The notes beneath the pieces are model-generated. The model had not been told where the DNA came from and did not search any database. It worked only from the letters and a program-made list of their open reading frames with translations. From Scheffersomyces stipitis CBS 6054 (Eukaryota; Ascomycota; Pichiomycetes; Serinales; Debaryomycetaceae): a stretch of 64,000 nucleotides of DNA. This document shows, piece by piece, positions 43,345 through 53,047 of the stretch. Numbering within the stretch: position 1 is the stretch's first letter; each line of letters opens with the position of its first letter. Both the position numbers and the translations under genes were made by a program. The stretch covers positions 2,108,001-2,172,000 of the forward strand of contig NC_009068.1 of the NCBI RefSeq assembly GCF_000209165.1. The letters run 5' to 3'.

Positions 43345-44285
43345 GTGATAATGGCACGAATGTGCTTTTGCTCTTTCTAGCATTGCATGTATTATATTAT
43401 TTTAGCATAAGCATTGTAAGTGCCGTAATGACATAATAATACAGCAATAGCGAAGACAACACACTGTATTATAGCCTCTAAATCTCTGGCAATAACCTTC
43501 GTTTAAGGCTAGTAATAGTGGAGCTATCAGTCGAAGCTGAGAAGAGAAGCCACAGTGAAGTTTTTATTCGCTGCATTTTATTCACAAAGACAATTCCATA
43601 CTATAACTCGAAGGTCAAAAAATTTCAAGCCAATCAGAGATAAAATAACCTAATGGTTTCATTGGAAATACGACAGAGTACCTGAAAATTCACAATTCGT
43701 ATTAGCACCGACAACTACTTCGATAATGCAACAGTCTGAGGAATAGATTTTGTAACAAGCTTAGTAACAAGCTTATCTCGGTCATCGCACTATAAATTAG
43801 CTTCTTAACTCGGTAGAACCAATTGTAAGTCCATCTGACTGTGTGATAGAAACAAGAAATGAGGAATAGTCCTTGACAAATGCAATCCCCAAGTTAATGG
43901 ATTAAGACCAGATGGGTTGCTTCTGATCTTTTAGGAATTCGGCCGAATACCTATCCAGGAAGATTAACGGGAGATTAACCTAAATAGGCAAGTACAAAAT
44001 CCGAAATTACTAATGTAGTTTGCAAAGTCTGACCATACGTTGTTCATTAGACAGAAAGGCAATGTAGACGATATAGATGTAGACGATATAGATGTAGACG
44101 ATATAGATGTAGACTTTGAACGAAAAGTAATTGAATTTTCAAATGTATAAAAATGAACCAATTCGAACCTTCAAGTGGAATTTTTTGATTTGCCTTAATT
44201 CAACAGTCCAGTTCTTACCATAGAAGTTAAAGAACAGTTCCGTACCATCGAGAAACACAAAGTACATCCTACTCAATTTAAAAAA
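43345..44285. other. CUL3-GRE2-like intergenic region
   Basis: No gene is supported. Two tandem repeats are present: GTAACAAGCTTA twice (43752-43775) and a 15-bp array at 44061-44114 described separately. The minus-strand frame 43964-44161 only translates the array. Confidence 0.5.
44061..44114. repeat. 15-bp minisatellite, 3.6 copies, in promoter
   Basis: The unit GATGTAGACGATATA repeats 3.6 times with one mismatch (first base of the first copy). The array ends 171 bp upstream of the ATG at 44286. A repeat of this unit length inside a promoter could multiply a binding site or arise by slippage. Confidence 0.95.
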
Positions 44286-45293
44286 ATGTCCAAAACTACA
44301 GTTTTCATCACTGGTGCCACCGGCTTTGTAGCCCAAAATACGATTGTGGAGCTTCTCTCCAGAGGATACAGTGTTGTCGGTTCAGTTAGATCGGAAGAGA
44401 AGGGTGAAATGTTGAAGACTTACTTTGGTGATAACTTCCAGTACGTTGTCGTGGCTGGGTTTGAGAATAAGGGAGCCTTTGATGTAGCCTTAAAGCAACA
44501 TCCTGAAGTAACCGTCTTTTTGCATACTGCTTCCCCAGTTAGTTTTGGTACTGAAGATTTGGAGAGGGACGTCTTGATTCCTGCTATCGAGGGTACAAGA
44601 AATGCATTGCAATCTGTGCACGAACATGCTCCTCAGGTCAAGAGAGTGGTCGTCACCAGTTCTGCTGTTACTTTGAGCAACTTCTCTGATGTCTCTGATC
44701 CTAAATTCAAGGCAAACGAGGACTTGTGGTACGGTGTTACTTACGAAGAGGGTTCGAAGAACCCCTCAATTGCTTATACAGCTTCTAAAGTATTTGCCGA
44801 AAAGGCTGCCTGGGAATTTGTTGAAACCAATAAACCAAACTTCTCTCTTTCAACCATCCTTCCTCCATATGTCTTTGGCCCTCAGGCACAGGATGAGTCT
44901 GCCAAAGGTCAATTGAACATTTCAGCTGAATTTGTTGCTGCTGTCTACCGTTTGTCCAAGATTGATAAAGTTCCTGAAGTATTCGGTCCTTTCGTTGATG
45001 TCAGAGATGTGGCTAAGGCTCATGTTATTGCATTCGAGAACGATGAAGCCAAGGGCAAGAGAATCATTACTTACTCAGGAAGATTCCACCTGCAAACAAT
45101 CTTGAACATCATCAGAGACAACTTTGCCGATCTTCGTGATAAATTGCCCGTTGGTATTCCTTCCAATGGTGACGTCTCCGAGTCTGTTGCATGGGACGAC
45201 CAGAAATCGAAGAAGATTTTAGGATTCGAGTTCATTGATATCGAGAAGACTGTTATCGATACTGTCAATCAATTGATCAGAGCCAATAAATAA
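44286..45293 (+). CDS. NADPH-dependent ketoreductase/aldehyde reductase, Gre2-like (extended SDR)
   Basis: 335 aa, cytosolic. Reduces ketones and aldehydes such as methylglyoxal or isovaleraldehyde in the Gre2 family. The Rossmann motif TGATGFVAQ is at residues 9-17, the conserved TSSAV at 124-128, and the catalytic pair Tyr164/Lys168 in YTASK. PPYVFGPQ and FVDVRDVAKAHVIAFE are typical of the dihydroflavonol-reductase-like group. One CTG codon (45090-45092, residue 269, GRFH-CTG-QTIL) lies where relatives often have a small polar residue, in keeping with serine. Several paralogues are usual in this clade, so a numbered name is not given. A minisatellite lies upstream. Confidence 0.93.
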   Translation: MSKTTVFITGATGFVAQNTIVELLSRGYSVVGSVRSEEKGEMLKTYFGDNFQYVVVAGFENKGAFDVALKQHPEVTVFLHTASPVSFGTEDLERDVLIPAIEGTRNALQSVHEHAPQVKRVVVTSSAVTLSNFSDVSDPKFKANEDLWYGVTYEEGSKNPSIAYTASKVFAEKAAWEFVETNKPNFSLSTILPPYVFGPQAQDESAKGQLNISAEFVAAVYRLSKIDKVPEVFGPFVDVRDVAKAHVIAFENDEAKGKRIITYSGRFHLQTILNIIRDNFADLRDKLPVGIPSNGDVSESVAWDDQKSKKILGFEFIDIEKTVIDTVNQLIRANK

Positions 45294-45924
45294 CTTGTTA
45301 CTTTGGTTTTCAACAATATTTAGAAGCACTGAATTGTTCAGCAGCGAATAAATAGTGATTTGAATTTGGATTGTAGAGCTGATTTGAGATAAGATTTGTA
45401 GAACATTAAGCAGAGATGGTACTTTTCATCAATATTTAATTATTTCTTATTATTTCCTAGGAGATGTAAAGACGAAAGCATTTGAACACGCCCACCTCAT
45501 CAACTGAATGTGTTAATTTGTTAAGGGAAGGATAAATAAACCACATTTTGCAACCTTACGGTTGCAAGATATAGCCTGCATGTGGCCATGAAAAATGATT
45601 TTGCACATTATTCTAAATTCTGAAGATTGAAATATACAAAGTCGAATATAGGACGTACATCTTCTCTGACTCTCTGACTTCTAACAAATATAGGTAAAGA
45701 AATGGAATTACTCTCATTGACCTTTTGATATATGAAAACTATTGTAATTATGCTATCAATAATATATATTATGTGCAAATGGAACACTACTAATTTGCAA
45801 GGTGCAAACTCAACATGCAAACCAACTAAGTCAACTAACCTGCAAAATTTTCATTCAACTCAAAATCAATTAACTACTCAGAAAACAATATTCTTTGTAT
45901 ACTATCCCATTTCACTCCCAAAAA
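45294..45924. other. GRE2-like to SWC4 intergenic region
   Basis: AT-rich. The small frames at 45608-45820 (minus) and 45732-45971 (plus) have no motifs, and the latter overlaps the SWC4 start in another frame. Nothing else recognised. Confidence 0.4.
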
Positions 45925-47727
45925 ATGTCTGCCAACGATATATTGGACGTGTTAAACATTCAGCGAGATGAGCTGAAGCAACCTGCAAAAAAGAAACAGA
46001 AAACAGCTGTTGAAATCCAGAGACAGTCTGGTATGGCCAGAGAGCTCTACAACTTGATTGGTCCCAATACTCCTCCTGTAAACTTACCGTTTGTTGGAGC
46101 CAACAGCAGCAAGGCTCTGATGAAAATGAAAGTTTCCCCGTGGACGAAAAGGGCCTTTAAGCCGAATAAACTCAACAAAGACTCGGATGAAGTCACCCTA
46201 CATCATTGGGTCAAGGGATCGAAGGAGCTTTTGGAACAGGAAGAAGCAGACAAACCATACTTCTTTGAGAAGTTCAATGTGAAAATCGACTTTCCTGAAT
46301 TGGTTAATGAAGAAACTTACGACAAGTATATGGTAGAAATTAAGGAAAGAGAAAAGAGGTTGAGAGAAGAGAAAAAGAGAAGAGAAAAGGAAAAGAAGGA
46401 ACAAGAAGCAATTGAGAAATCTAAGCGAGAACAAGAGGCGAAGGAAAAAGAAAAGAAAGAGAAAGAAGCCAAAGAAGCTAAGGAACTGAAGGAAAAAGAA
46501 TCTGTTTCTGCCTCTGGAGAACTGCAAGAAATAGAAGAGTCCGCTATAAAGTTGGAATCTGAAACTTCTAATAAGGAACTGGAATCCAAGGAGAGCAAGA
46601 CTGATGATAATATATCCAAAGATAAAGAGGGAGATTCGAGTAAAGAATCCAATCAGGTAGCGACGGAAGCAAAGGAAAGAGAAGCAAACGAAGAAGAACC
46701 TGAAGAAGAACCTGAAGATTGGACCTACGAAGAAACTCAATACTTGTTTGAACTAACGAGAGACTTTGAGTTGAAGTGGCCCTTAATTTATGACAGATAC
46801 AACTATCCCACAAAACGTGATGTGGAAGACTTGAAGGAACAGTTTTACAGGATTTGTATTAAGACGTTGGAAGATCAGCCAAATTCCAATCCTTCTCTTA
46901 TAGAATCATTGAGCGCATATTCCAAGCCGAGAGAACTCGAGAGAAAGCAATATTTAGAAAACTTACTTAAGAGAACTCCAGCAGAAATAGCCGAAGAGGA
47001 ATCACTTGTTATAGAGGCTCGTCGTTTCGAATTGGCTGCAAAGAAGATGTTGATAGAAAGATCTCATTTGTTGACATTGTTGGATTCACCTCAAACTACG
47101 CAGTCAGTACAACAATATCAATCTTCACAAGGTCTCACTAACTTGTACAATAACTTAATGATAATAGACAAAAATCAAAAGAAGCGGCAATTACAACAAC
47201 AGCAGAAGGCAATCGCTTCGGGAAACCAGGACCCCGTGCCTCCTCCTATTCCAATTGCTGCATCGTCGTCTTTCAAGAAAGACAGATCTTTCCAAACCCA
47301 CTTACAGCAATATTTGGCAGGTCTACTCAAGCAAAGCCAGAATGTCAATCCAGCTATCAAACAAGAGTCCAATGCCATACAGCAATTGTTGGCAAAGAGA
47401 CTTACACAGAAGGAAGAAGAAGCTTACGGTTTACATTTCCATGGTTCCGAAAAACTCAATCCTGGTGTAATCTTGAGATCTACGCAAAAGTTGCCCGGGT
47501 TGCAACAGAAGCAATCTGTACTTAAATCAGTAAACTCTGTTCTTCAGGAATTAGATATTCCAACGGCAGGTGGAACTAGCTGGAAGCCTGTAATGCCAAC
47601 AAGAAAGACTATGACCAAGTATGATGAACTCATAAGATCTGTTGTTGCTCTCTTGGATCTTAAGAAGGGTAAGGATAAACTTGAAGCCGAAATTAGATTG
47701 ATCAAGAGTCAAAGAGGTTTACAATGA
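45925..47727 (+). CDS. SWC4: SWR1/NuA4 complex subunit Swc4 (DMAP1 family)
   Basis: 600 aa, nuclear. A shared subunit of the SWR1 complex (deposits H2A.Z) and the NuA4 acetyltransferase. The N-terminus SANDILDVLNIQRDELKQP, the SGMARELYNLIGPNTPPVNL block and the LHHWVKGSKEL motif match Swc4. A long Glu/Lys-rich stretch (about 135-265) precedes the SANT-like domain (WTYEETQYLFELTRDFELKW, LIYDRYNYP, then DLKEQFYRI). The DMAP1-type C-terminus follows (RKTMTKYDELIRSVVALLDL). The frame is open back to a TTG at 45895, but the ATG at 45925 gives the expected N-terminus. Convergent with the next gene, with only 91 bp between stop codons. Confidence 0.93.
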   Translation: MSANDILDVLNIQRDELKQPAKKKQKTAVEIQRQSGMARELYNLIGPNTPPVNLPFVGANSSKALMKMKVSPWTKRAFKPNKLNKDSDEVTLHHWVKGSKELLEQEEADKPYFFEKFNVKIDFPELVNEETYDKYMVEIKEREKRLREEKKRREKEKKEQEAIEKSKREQEAKEKEKKEKEAKEAKELKEKESVSASGELQEIEESAIKLESETSNKELESKESKTDDNISKDKEGDSSKESNQVATEAKEREANEEEPEEEPEDWTYEETQYLFELTRDFELKWPLIYDRYNYPTKRDVEDLKEQFYRICIKTLEDQPNSNPSLIESLSAYSKPRELERKQYLENLLKRTPAEIAEEESLVIEARRFELAAKKMLIERSHLLTLLDSPQTTQSVQQYQSSQGLTNLYNNLMIIDKNQKKRQLQQQQKAIASGNQDPVPPPIPIAASSSFKKDRSFQTHLQQYLAGLLKQSQNVNPAIKQESNAIQQLLAKRLTQKEEEAYGLHFHGSEKLNPGVILRSTQKLPGLQQKQSVLKSVNSVLQELDIPTAGGTSWKPVMPTRKTMTKYDELIRSVVALLDLKKGKDKLEAEIRLIKSQRGLQ

Positions 47728-47818
47728 GCAATGCATAGTATCAGAATATATGTACAATAATGTTTTTTATAATGAATGCTAAATTAGTGATGAAGAAGTA
47801 AAAGATGCAATTTTAGAT

Positions 47819-50800
47819 TCAGAAACTGAAATCAAATGAGGAAATCCCAACGGGTGGAATCTCTCTAGTATAGTTCGAAGACAACCGAGAAAGTTCATTC
47901 AACTTTTCATGGAAGATGACTTCAAGATCTTCCATGACTTCAGCTTCAGGAGGAGAAATTTCACCAACTCCAAATGTCAGTCCCGATTGAGTAAGGTCGT
48001 AAAGCTTATAAGGAGAAAAAGCATAGTCCAAGTGGTTATTGGATAAGGTAATTGGATTTGACAAATTATTGAGAAAACAACTTGCAATACTTTTAACATT
48101 TGACAAATCCTTATACCCTTCGAACAATATAGTTGAATACAAGAAAATATCGGCCACAGTTATCATAGAACGCGTTCGGAAGTATTGGTGAGCGGGAATT
48201 ATATTTGAAGACAATTTTGGTAGCTCCGCTATCAGCTTTAGAAACCTAGTGAAAGATGAATTGATAATATTAAACTTGAATTCTTTAAAGTGTATAGAGA
48301 AGAACTCTAATAGTATGCTTGCAATCTTCCAATTTTCCGTTTGATTGTTTGCAACTGCTCTTGAATAAATGCTAACCAAGTGGTATAACAAGTCAACGTT
48401 TTCAGAATGAGTATACCTTATTAGAATTGAATCACAACAATCATTGAAATTCAACGTTCTTAATAATTCACCGTGTAAATTAGATAATCTTCTTGTCAAG
48501 GGTAATGTTTGCAATTTATAAATGTCCAACTCAGAGTTCAAAATGCCAAGTTTGGAGGCAAGAGATGGAATTTGAGTATTGTCGGCGCATAATTCCAAAC
48601 ATTCCTTTTTGATACATTTAATAGTCTTAACACAGAAGTCCTTGTACCAGTTGGAAGAGAAGTACTTATCATACTCATTATTTAAAGTTCTCACCATACC
48701 CCCGATCAAATTCTTCTTAGACACGGTATTCAATTTGAAACTTTTTGAAATATTGCAGATGGCATTTGATACTATACGATGTCTGAAGTTTTGCAAATGG
48801 AACATGGTGATGTCGTCAATAGTTAATCCCTTCTGAACTTCAAATATGTCAACCTTCTCCTTATGCAATAGGTTAATTGTAGTAGCAAGATATTTTGAGA
48901 ATGAAAATGAACACAAGCTCCTAAGAACATTCGTAGATAGAATGTCTCTGCAACTCTTGAGACTATTGTATTTTATAATTTCGTTGAACAAAAAGAGGGA
49001 AAACTTGTCTCGCAGGTACTGATTACCAGTGTAGGGAAATTTTTGAAGAATGAGCTGGTTCCAATTAGGATCAGGAAGTAAAGATGTACACCGAACCCAT
49101 ACTCTTATACCTAACTCGACATCGAGATCTGCATCAGATTCTTCTGCGACTGTTGGCAACGGAAAACGTCCCATCTGTACATTCAACATGCGATGGTTTT
49201 GCAAGGTTATCTCGTTTAGAGTATCAGACAACCCTTTAATTAATCTATAATCCTTGGTCCTAGATATACGATCAAGGCACTGTAAAACTAGTCTGAAAAG
49301 ATCCTTGAATAATTTCTGAGTTTTATCCAAATTGATGTTCTTCAATATCGACAAATATTGTAAAGAATATTTCAAATCAGAGAATGGAGTCATTATCTTC
49401 TCAAAAACTTTGACTAGACGCCTCCAAAGCTTTATTACTCCAGGAAGAGTAAAATACCTTGACAACAACGAATTTGCATATTCGACTAATGTTTCAAATG
49501 GGATTGTACCTTTTTTAGCTAGGCAAATATCAATGTAATCACCAAGGAAATGTAATGCAACCAGAAGTATAGTTGTATCATTGGAACTGGTAATCTGAGA
49601 AATGAGGTCGAACACTTGATTTTTTAGATCAACAACAGAGAGCTGACGCAACAATAGGACGAAATTTGCACGATTCATAAACATCGCATAATACTCCTTA
49701 CCGGGTTGGTAATGATAATGACTCGAAGTAATGAACTTTGTTATTAGTCTTTTGGTTTTTGTTTGCTCGGGCAACTCAGAAACATAAGAATAAAGTAGCA
49801 TCATAAACCGTTCAAAAAAGCAGTTGTCTGGAATATCGTCACGCGAACGAATTTGCCCAATCAAATCTGATACTAACATTTCATCCGCAAAGTTGCCAAA
49901 TCTTCTGAAGGTGATTCCAGAATACAATAAGAGAACCATTCGCTCTTCAAATGGCCAATGGAATCTCTTATTTAAATGCTGAATGACATCAAGAAACTTG
50001 TTGTGAATCGTGGAATCATTTTCACCAGAAATGAAATTGTACATTACATAGAATGGAGACCAACTGTAAAACTTTGAAGGTAAGCAAACTATCAAAGAAT
50101 GTAAAGCATCCAACGTAATATCCACATCCACTTCTGTTGACACCACTTTAAGCGCTGCAATTACCAGTTTCCACATGTCGCTCGGAGAATTTGCTGAAGT
50201 AAACATGATATAAAATGACTCGTAACCTTTGGAGGCCTTTCCATTTACTAGCATGCTGGAAAACTCAATGCTTTCGAAATTGCGAAAGAAAAGAAGCCAG
50301 TAATCCCTATTCAAATCAGATATCTTATTTGATAAGGCATCGAGGTTAGAATTGCCAGAATTGTTCAGTATGATGTGCAAGCAATAATATAAGAGATAAA
50401 AGTAGGGAAACCAGAACCAGCACTTCTTGGCTAGTTTGAAATCTTTCACTTGAATAAGATGAGCAAAAATGCCATTCAATAGCTTGATGGAACTCGTAGA
50501 AGGTGGTTCCTGGCAAATTAAAGACCATTGAAGAACACCCTTGATGGACTCATATATCTCATCAGCAACCACCTTGTCAAGATACAAGTTCTGACGAAAT
50601 AACCTTAATATGAAGCTAAGGTATTTCACCATCTCACCATTATTCATATTCAACAAGTTAAAGTTAAAGGTTTCTCCCATTACCAAAAAGTGAATGGAAT
50701 CCTTCCCGAGAACATAGCTTTTGCCTTCTTCCAATGCCTTAATCTTAGATAAATCGATAGCACTCAATATGAAGTTGGACTGAAAATTAGTGTCATCGTG

Positions 50801-52618
50801 AAGGTAAGCCTTGTTGAAGTTGAAAGAGTTAGGGCTATAATTGACATTCCTCACACGCTTTTCACTTTCAGCCTCTATTACTACTGTTGCTAAGATTGGT
50901 GTTCTCAGAAACTCGTACTGTGCACCAAAAATGTCTTTTGCATTTGCTTTTCCACTTTGGGGTACGTCCATAGTTTCAAGTATCTTTCTCGATGATTTCT
51001 TTTTGTCAATTTTTCTACCGTTAACTTTTAGCAGTTTTTTGGGAAGCCTGGCAAAGGATGTTTCTGAAAGTAGTCTTTGCTTTCGTGGGACTTGCCCACT
51101 AGTACGAGTTGCTATGTGTTTTCTTCCAGAAGCCGAATTCTTACTTCCCAATCCCAGACCTAATTTTCGTTTCTTTCTGTGATCATTTGAAGAAGCCTTC
51201 GACTTTGTACTTCTTCCTCCAGAAAACATTGGATTGACATAATCAGACTCGCGAACGAAGTTGGTTTCATCAATTCCTGCGTTTGAGGTCAACACATCTC
51301 TAATGTCAATTGCTTCAAAACTGATGTCACTGTTAATGTTATCCTTGCTCAAGGGACTGGCTTCAAAAATATCTGAACCGTTTTCAGAAATTGATCCAAT
51401 GTCTTCATCTGATGAACTATCAGACAATATTCCGAAGGAATCTAGACGATACGGTTTGGGAATTATACTTTCACGGAGTTCTCTATCAGTAGATGGAAGT
51501 ATACTTTCATCTTCTTGACTGACTACTTCTTCAGTTATGAAATTAATCATTTCGTTCCTCAGTGCTGATCTAACCACTGGTTTTCTAGAAGTGTGCTTCC
51601 TTATTGCTAATCCTTTTCTACTTTCTTCACTGTGAGGTTTAACCCTATTTTTAATTCTTCTGGAACGATTTATGTGATTATTAGTGTACCTATCAGTATA
51701 TCTGTCGACCGTCGATATGTAGGTTGGCTCAACTTGTTGATCGCCTTCATCATCATCATCTACAATTATGGATCTGGAGTTTCTACTGAGATCAAGCGAG
51801 TCGTCCGAATCACTATTGTACTCGCTAAAAGAGTCATACCCAAGTTGGCTCTGGTATGAAAACGGTTGTGTCTCTTGAAACTCATAATTAAACTCTAGAC
51901 TATCACTTTTGTTTTCTCTAGATTTTTCTTCTTCAATTTCATGTTGTTCTTTATTCTGTGCTGTTCTTGACTGTCTCCCCAAAATGGAGTAGAAGTTCTT
52001 GGACCTGTACTTTTCATCCCTAGGATTAGCTGCCTTTTGTTGGAGATAATTGTAGTTAAGGAACTTGACTATGGGCTCAAGATCGTGGTTCTTTTCCTGG
52101 TATACTTCGTTAAGATAATCTATACTAGACAATCCAAGGTAATGCGCCTGGTCAGCCAAATATGGATGTGTACTAGCAAAATTTCGTTTCCTCAATCCCC
52201 GACGTGAATTTGACGTCGTTTCGTAGTTTCGTGAGTCTAAGTAAATTTGTAAATTGTTATTGTCTTCGTGATCGGACTTTTGCAATTGGACTATATCTAG
52301 CGGATTCTGACTTGTTCCATTGACAACGGGTATTAATTGGCTCATGGAAAGTTCTTCTTCGCTATCTTCTACGATTTCTCGTTCGAGACGGTCTATTGTC
52401 AGTCTTTTTGCCACTTGAGAGAGATCACTCCACTCATCTGGCGAGAATATATCGCCAAACTTAGATGATGTTCGAAGTCTGTTCTGAATAGTATTTCGTT
52501 TCGACGGCGAAAGCAGTTTTAACCCCGCTGCCAAGCTGAAGGGCGACACATTGGAAGAGTCTAGAAAACAGTCCTCGTCGTCCTCCGAATCTGGAATGTA
52601 TTCCAACGGCTCCAGCAT
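47819..52618 (-). CDS. MMS22: Large Mms22-like replication-fork repair protein
   Basis: 1599 aa. The N-terminal 450 residues are acidic and Ser-rich, with several SD/SE clusters and a basic segment near 480-550. One conserved N-terminal block reads LRKRNFASTHPYLADQAHYL. The rest is a long alpha-helical solenoid without catalytic motifs. Size, layout and the RKR..HPY..D motif match the Mus7/Mms22 family, which works with Rtt101-Mms1 ubiquitin ligase at damaged or stalled replication forks. The identification rests on these features and not on an alignment. Another helical scaffold is possible but less likely. Confidence 0.65.
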   Translation of the reverse strand: MLEPLEYIPDSEDDEDCFLDSSNVSPFSLAAGLKLLSPSKRNTIQNRLRTSSKFGDIFSPDEWSDLSQVAKRLTIDRLEREIVEDSEEELSMSQLIPVVNGTSQNPLDIVQLQKSDHEDNNNLQIYLDSRNYETTSNSRRGLRKRNFASTHPYLADQAHYLGLSSIDYLNEVYQEKNHDLEPIVKFLNYNYLQQKAANPRDEKYRSKNFYSILGRQSRTAQNKEQHEIEEEKSRENKSDSLEFNYEFQETQPFSYQSQLGYDSFSEYNSDSDDSLDLSRNSRSIIVDDDDEGDQQVEPTYISTVDRYTDRYTNNHINRSRRIKNRVKPHSEESRKGLAIRKHTSRKPVVRSALRNEMINFITEEVVSQEDESILPSTDRELRESIIPKPYRLDSFGILSDSSSDEDIGSISENGSDIFEASPLSKDNINSDISFEAIDIRDVLTSNAGIDETNFVRESDYVNPMFSGGRSTKSKASSNDHRKKRKLGLGLGSKNSASGRKHIATRTSGQVPRKQRLLSETSFARLPKKLLKVNGRKIDKKKSSRKILETMDVPQSGKANAKDIFGAQYEFLRTPILATVVIEAESEKRVRNVNYSPNSFNFNKAYLHDDTNFQSNFILSAIDLSKIKALEEGKSYVLGKDSIHFLVMGETFNFNLLNMNNGEMVKYLSFILRLFRQNLYLDKVVADEIYESIKGVLQWSLICQEPPSTSSIKLLNGIFAHLIQVKDFKLAKKCWFWFPYFYLLYYCLHIILNNSGNSNLDALSNKISDLNRDYWLLFFRNFESIEFSSMLVNGKASKGYESFYIMFTSANSPSDMWKLVIAALKVVSTEVDVDITLDALHSLIVCLPSKFYSWSPFYVMYNFISGENDSTIHNKFLDVIQHLNKRFHWPFEERMVLLLYSGITFRRFGNFADEMLVSDLIGQIRSRDDIPDNCFFERFMMLLYSYVSELPEQTKTKRLITKFITSSHYHYQPGKEYYAMFMNRANFVLLLRQLSVVDLKNQVFDLISQITSSNDTTILLVALHFLGDYIDICLAKKGTIPFETLVEYANSLLSRYFTLPGVIKLWRRLVKVFEKIMTPFSDLKYSLQYLSILKNINLDKTQKLFKDLFRLVLQCLDRISRTKDYRLIKGLSDTLNEITLQNHRMLNVQMGRFPLPTVAEESDADLDVELGIRVWVRCTSLLPDPNWNQLILQKFPYTGNQYLRDKFSLFLFNEIIKYNSLKSCRDILSTNVLRSLCSFSFSKYLATTINLLHKEKVDIFEVQKGLTIDDITMFHLQNFRHRIVSNAICNISKSFKLNTVSKKNLIGGMVRTLNNEYDKYFSSNWYKDFCVKTIKCIKKECLELCADNTQIPSLASKLGILNSELDIYKLQTLPLTRRLSNLHGELLRTLNFNDCCDSILIRYTHSENVDLLYHLVSIYSRAVANNQTENWKIASILLEFFSIHFKEFKFNIINSSFTRFLKLIAELPKLSSNIIPAHQYFRTRSMITVADIFLYSTILFEGYKDLSNVKSIASCFLNNLSNPITLSNNHLDYAFSPYKLYDLTQSGLTFGVGEISPPEAEVMEDLEVIFHEKLNELSRLSSNYTREIPPVGISSFDFSF

Positions 52619-53047
52619 GTTGTTATATTGGTGTTGAGTATCTGTGAAAATGCATGGGGGTATGACTTTTTAACTAGAAAGCTTGGAATTTAAATGATAA
52701 GGAAGGATATCTGAGAGAACTGGATGTAAAAGAGCAACTAGAATAAAGAAGGAGAAATGTATTCAGAAATTTACTATTTTCTAGGAAGAGATTGGTTTAT
52801 TTACATGAAAAGTTCACATAAATTTATGTTCTGTATGCAGCGCGTTTATTAGTCAATAGCTGCGAAATATCTCTAGATGAACGGATAGTAGCTACTCTAT
52901 ATGCTAGTATTATATTAGTATATTGTACGATATTGTAATAAACTGTTCTTCGTGGAATAGTATGTTATTATTTATCAACGCCATATCCACACTTTGTAAT
53001 AAATATTCGTGGAAAACACTGCACTAAACTCTTTGTGGTCCTTGGTA
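52619..53047. other. MMS22-like promoter and OYE 3' flank
   Basis: A short AT-rich region with no supported gene. Both flanking genes lie on the minus strand, so it holds the promoter of one and the terminator of the other. Confidence 0.4.

Noticed and set aside
46198..46740. 180-codon Phe/Leu-rich ORF on the minus strand resembling a membrane protein
   Set aside because: It is the antisense of the Glu/Lys-rich stretch of SWC4; GAA/AAG codons read as TTC/CTT.
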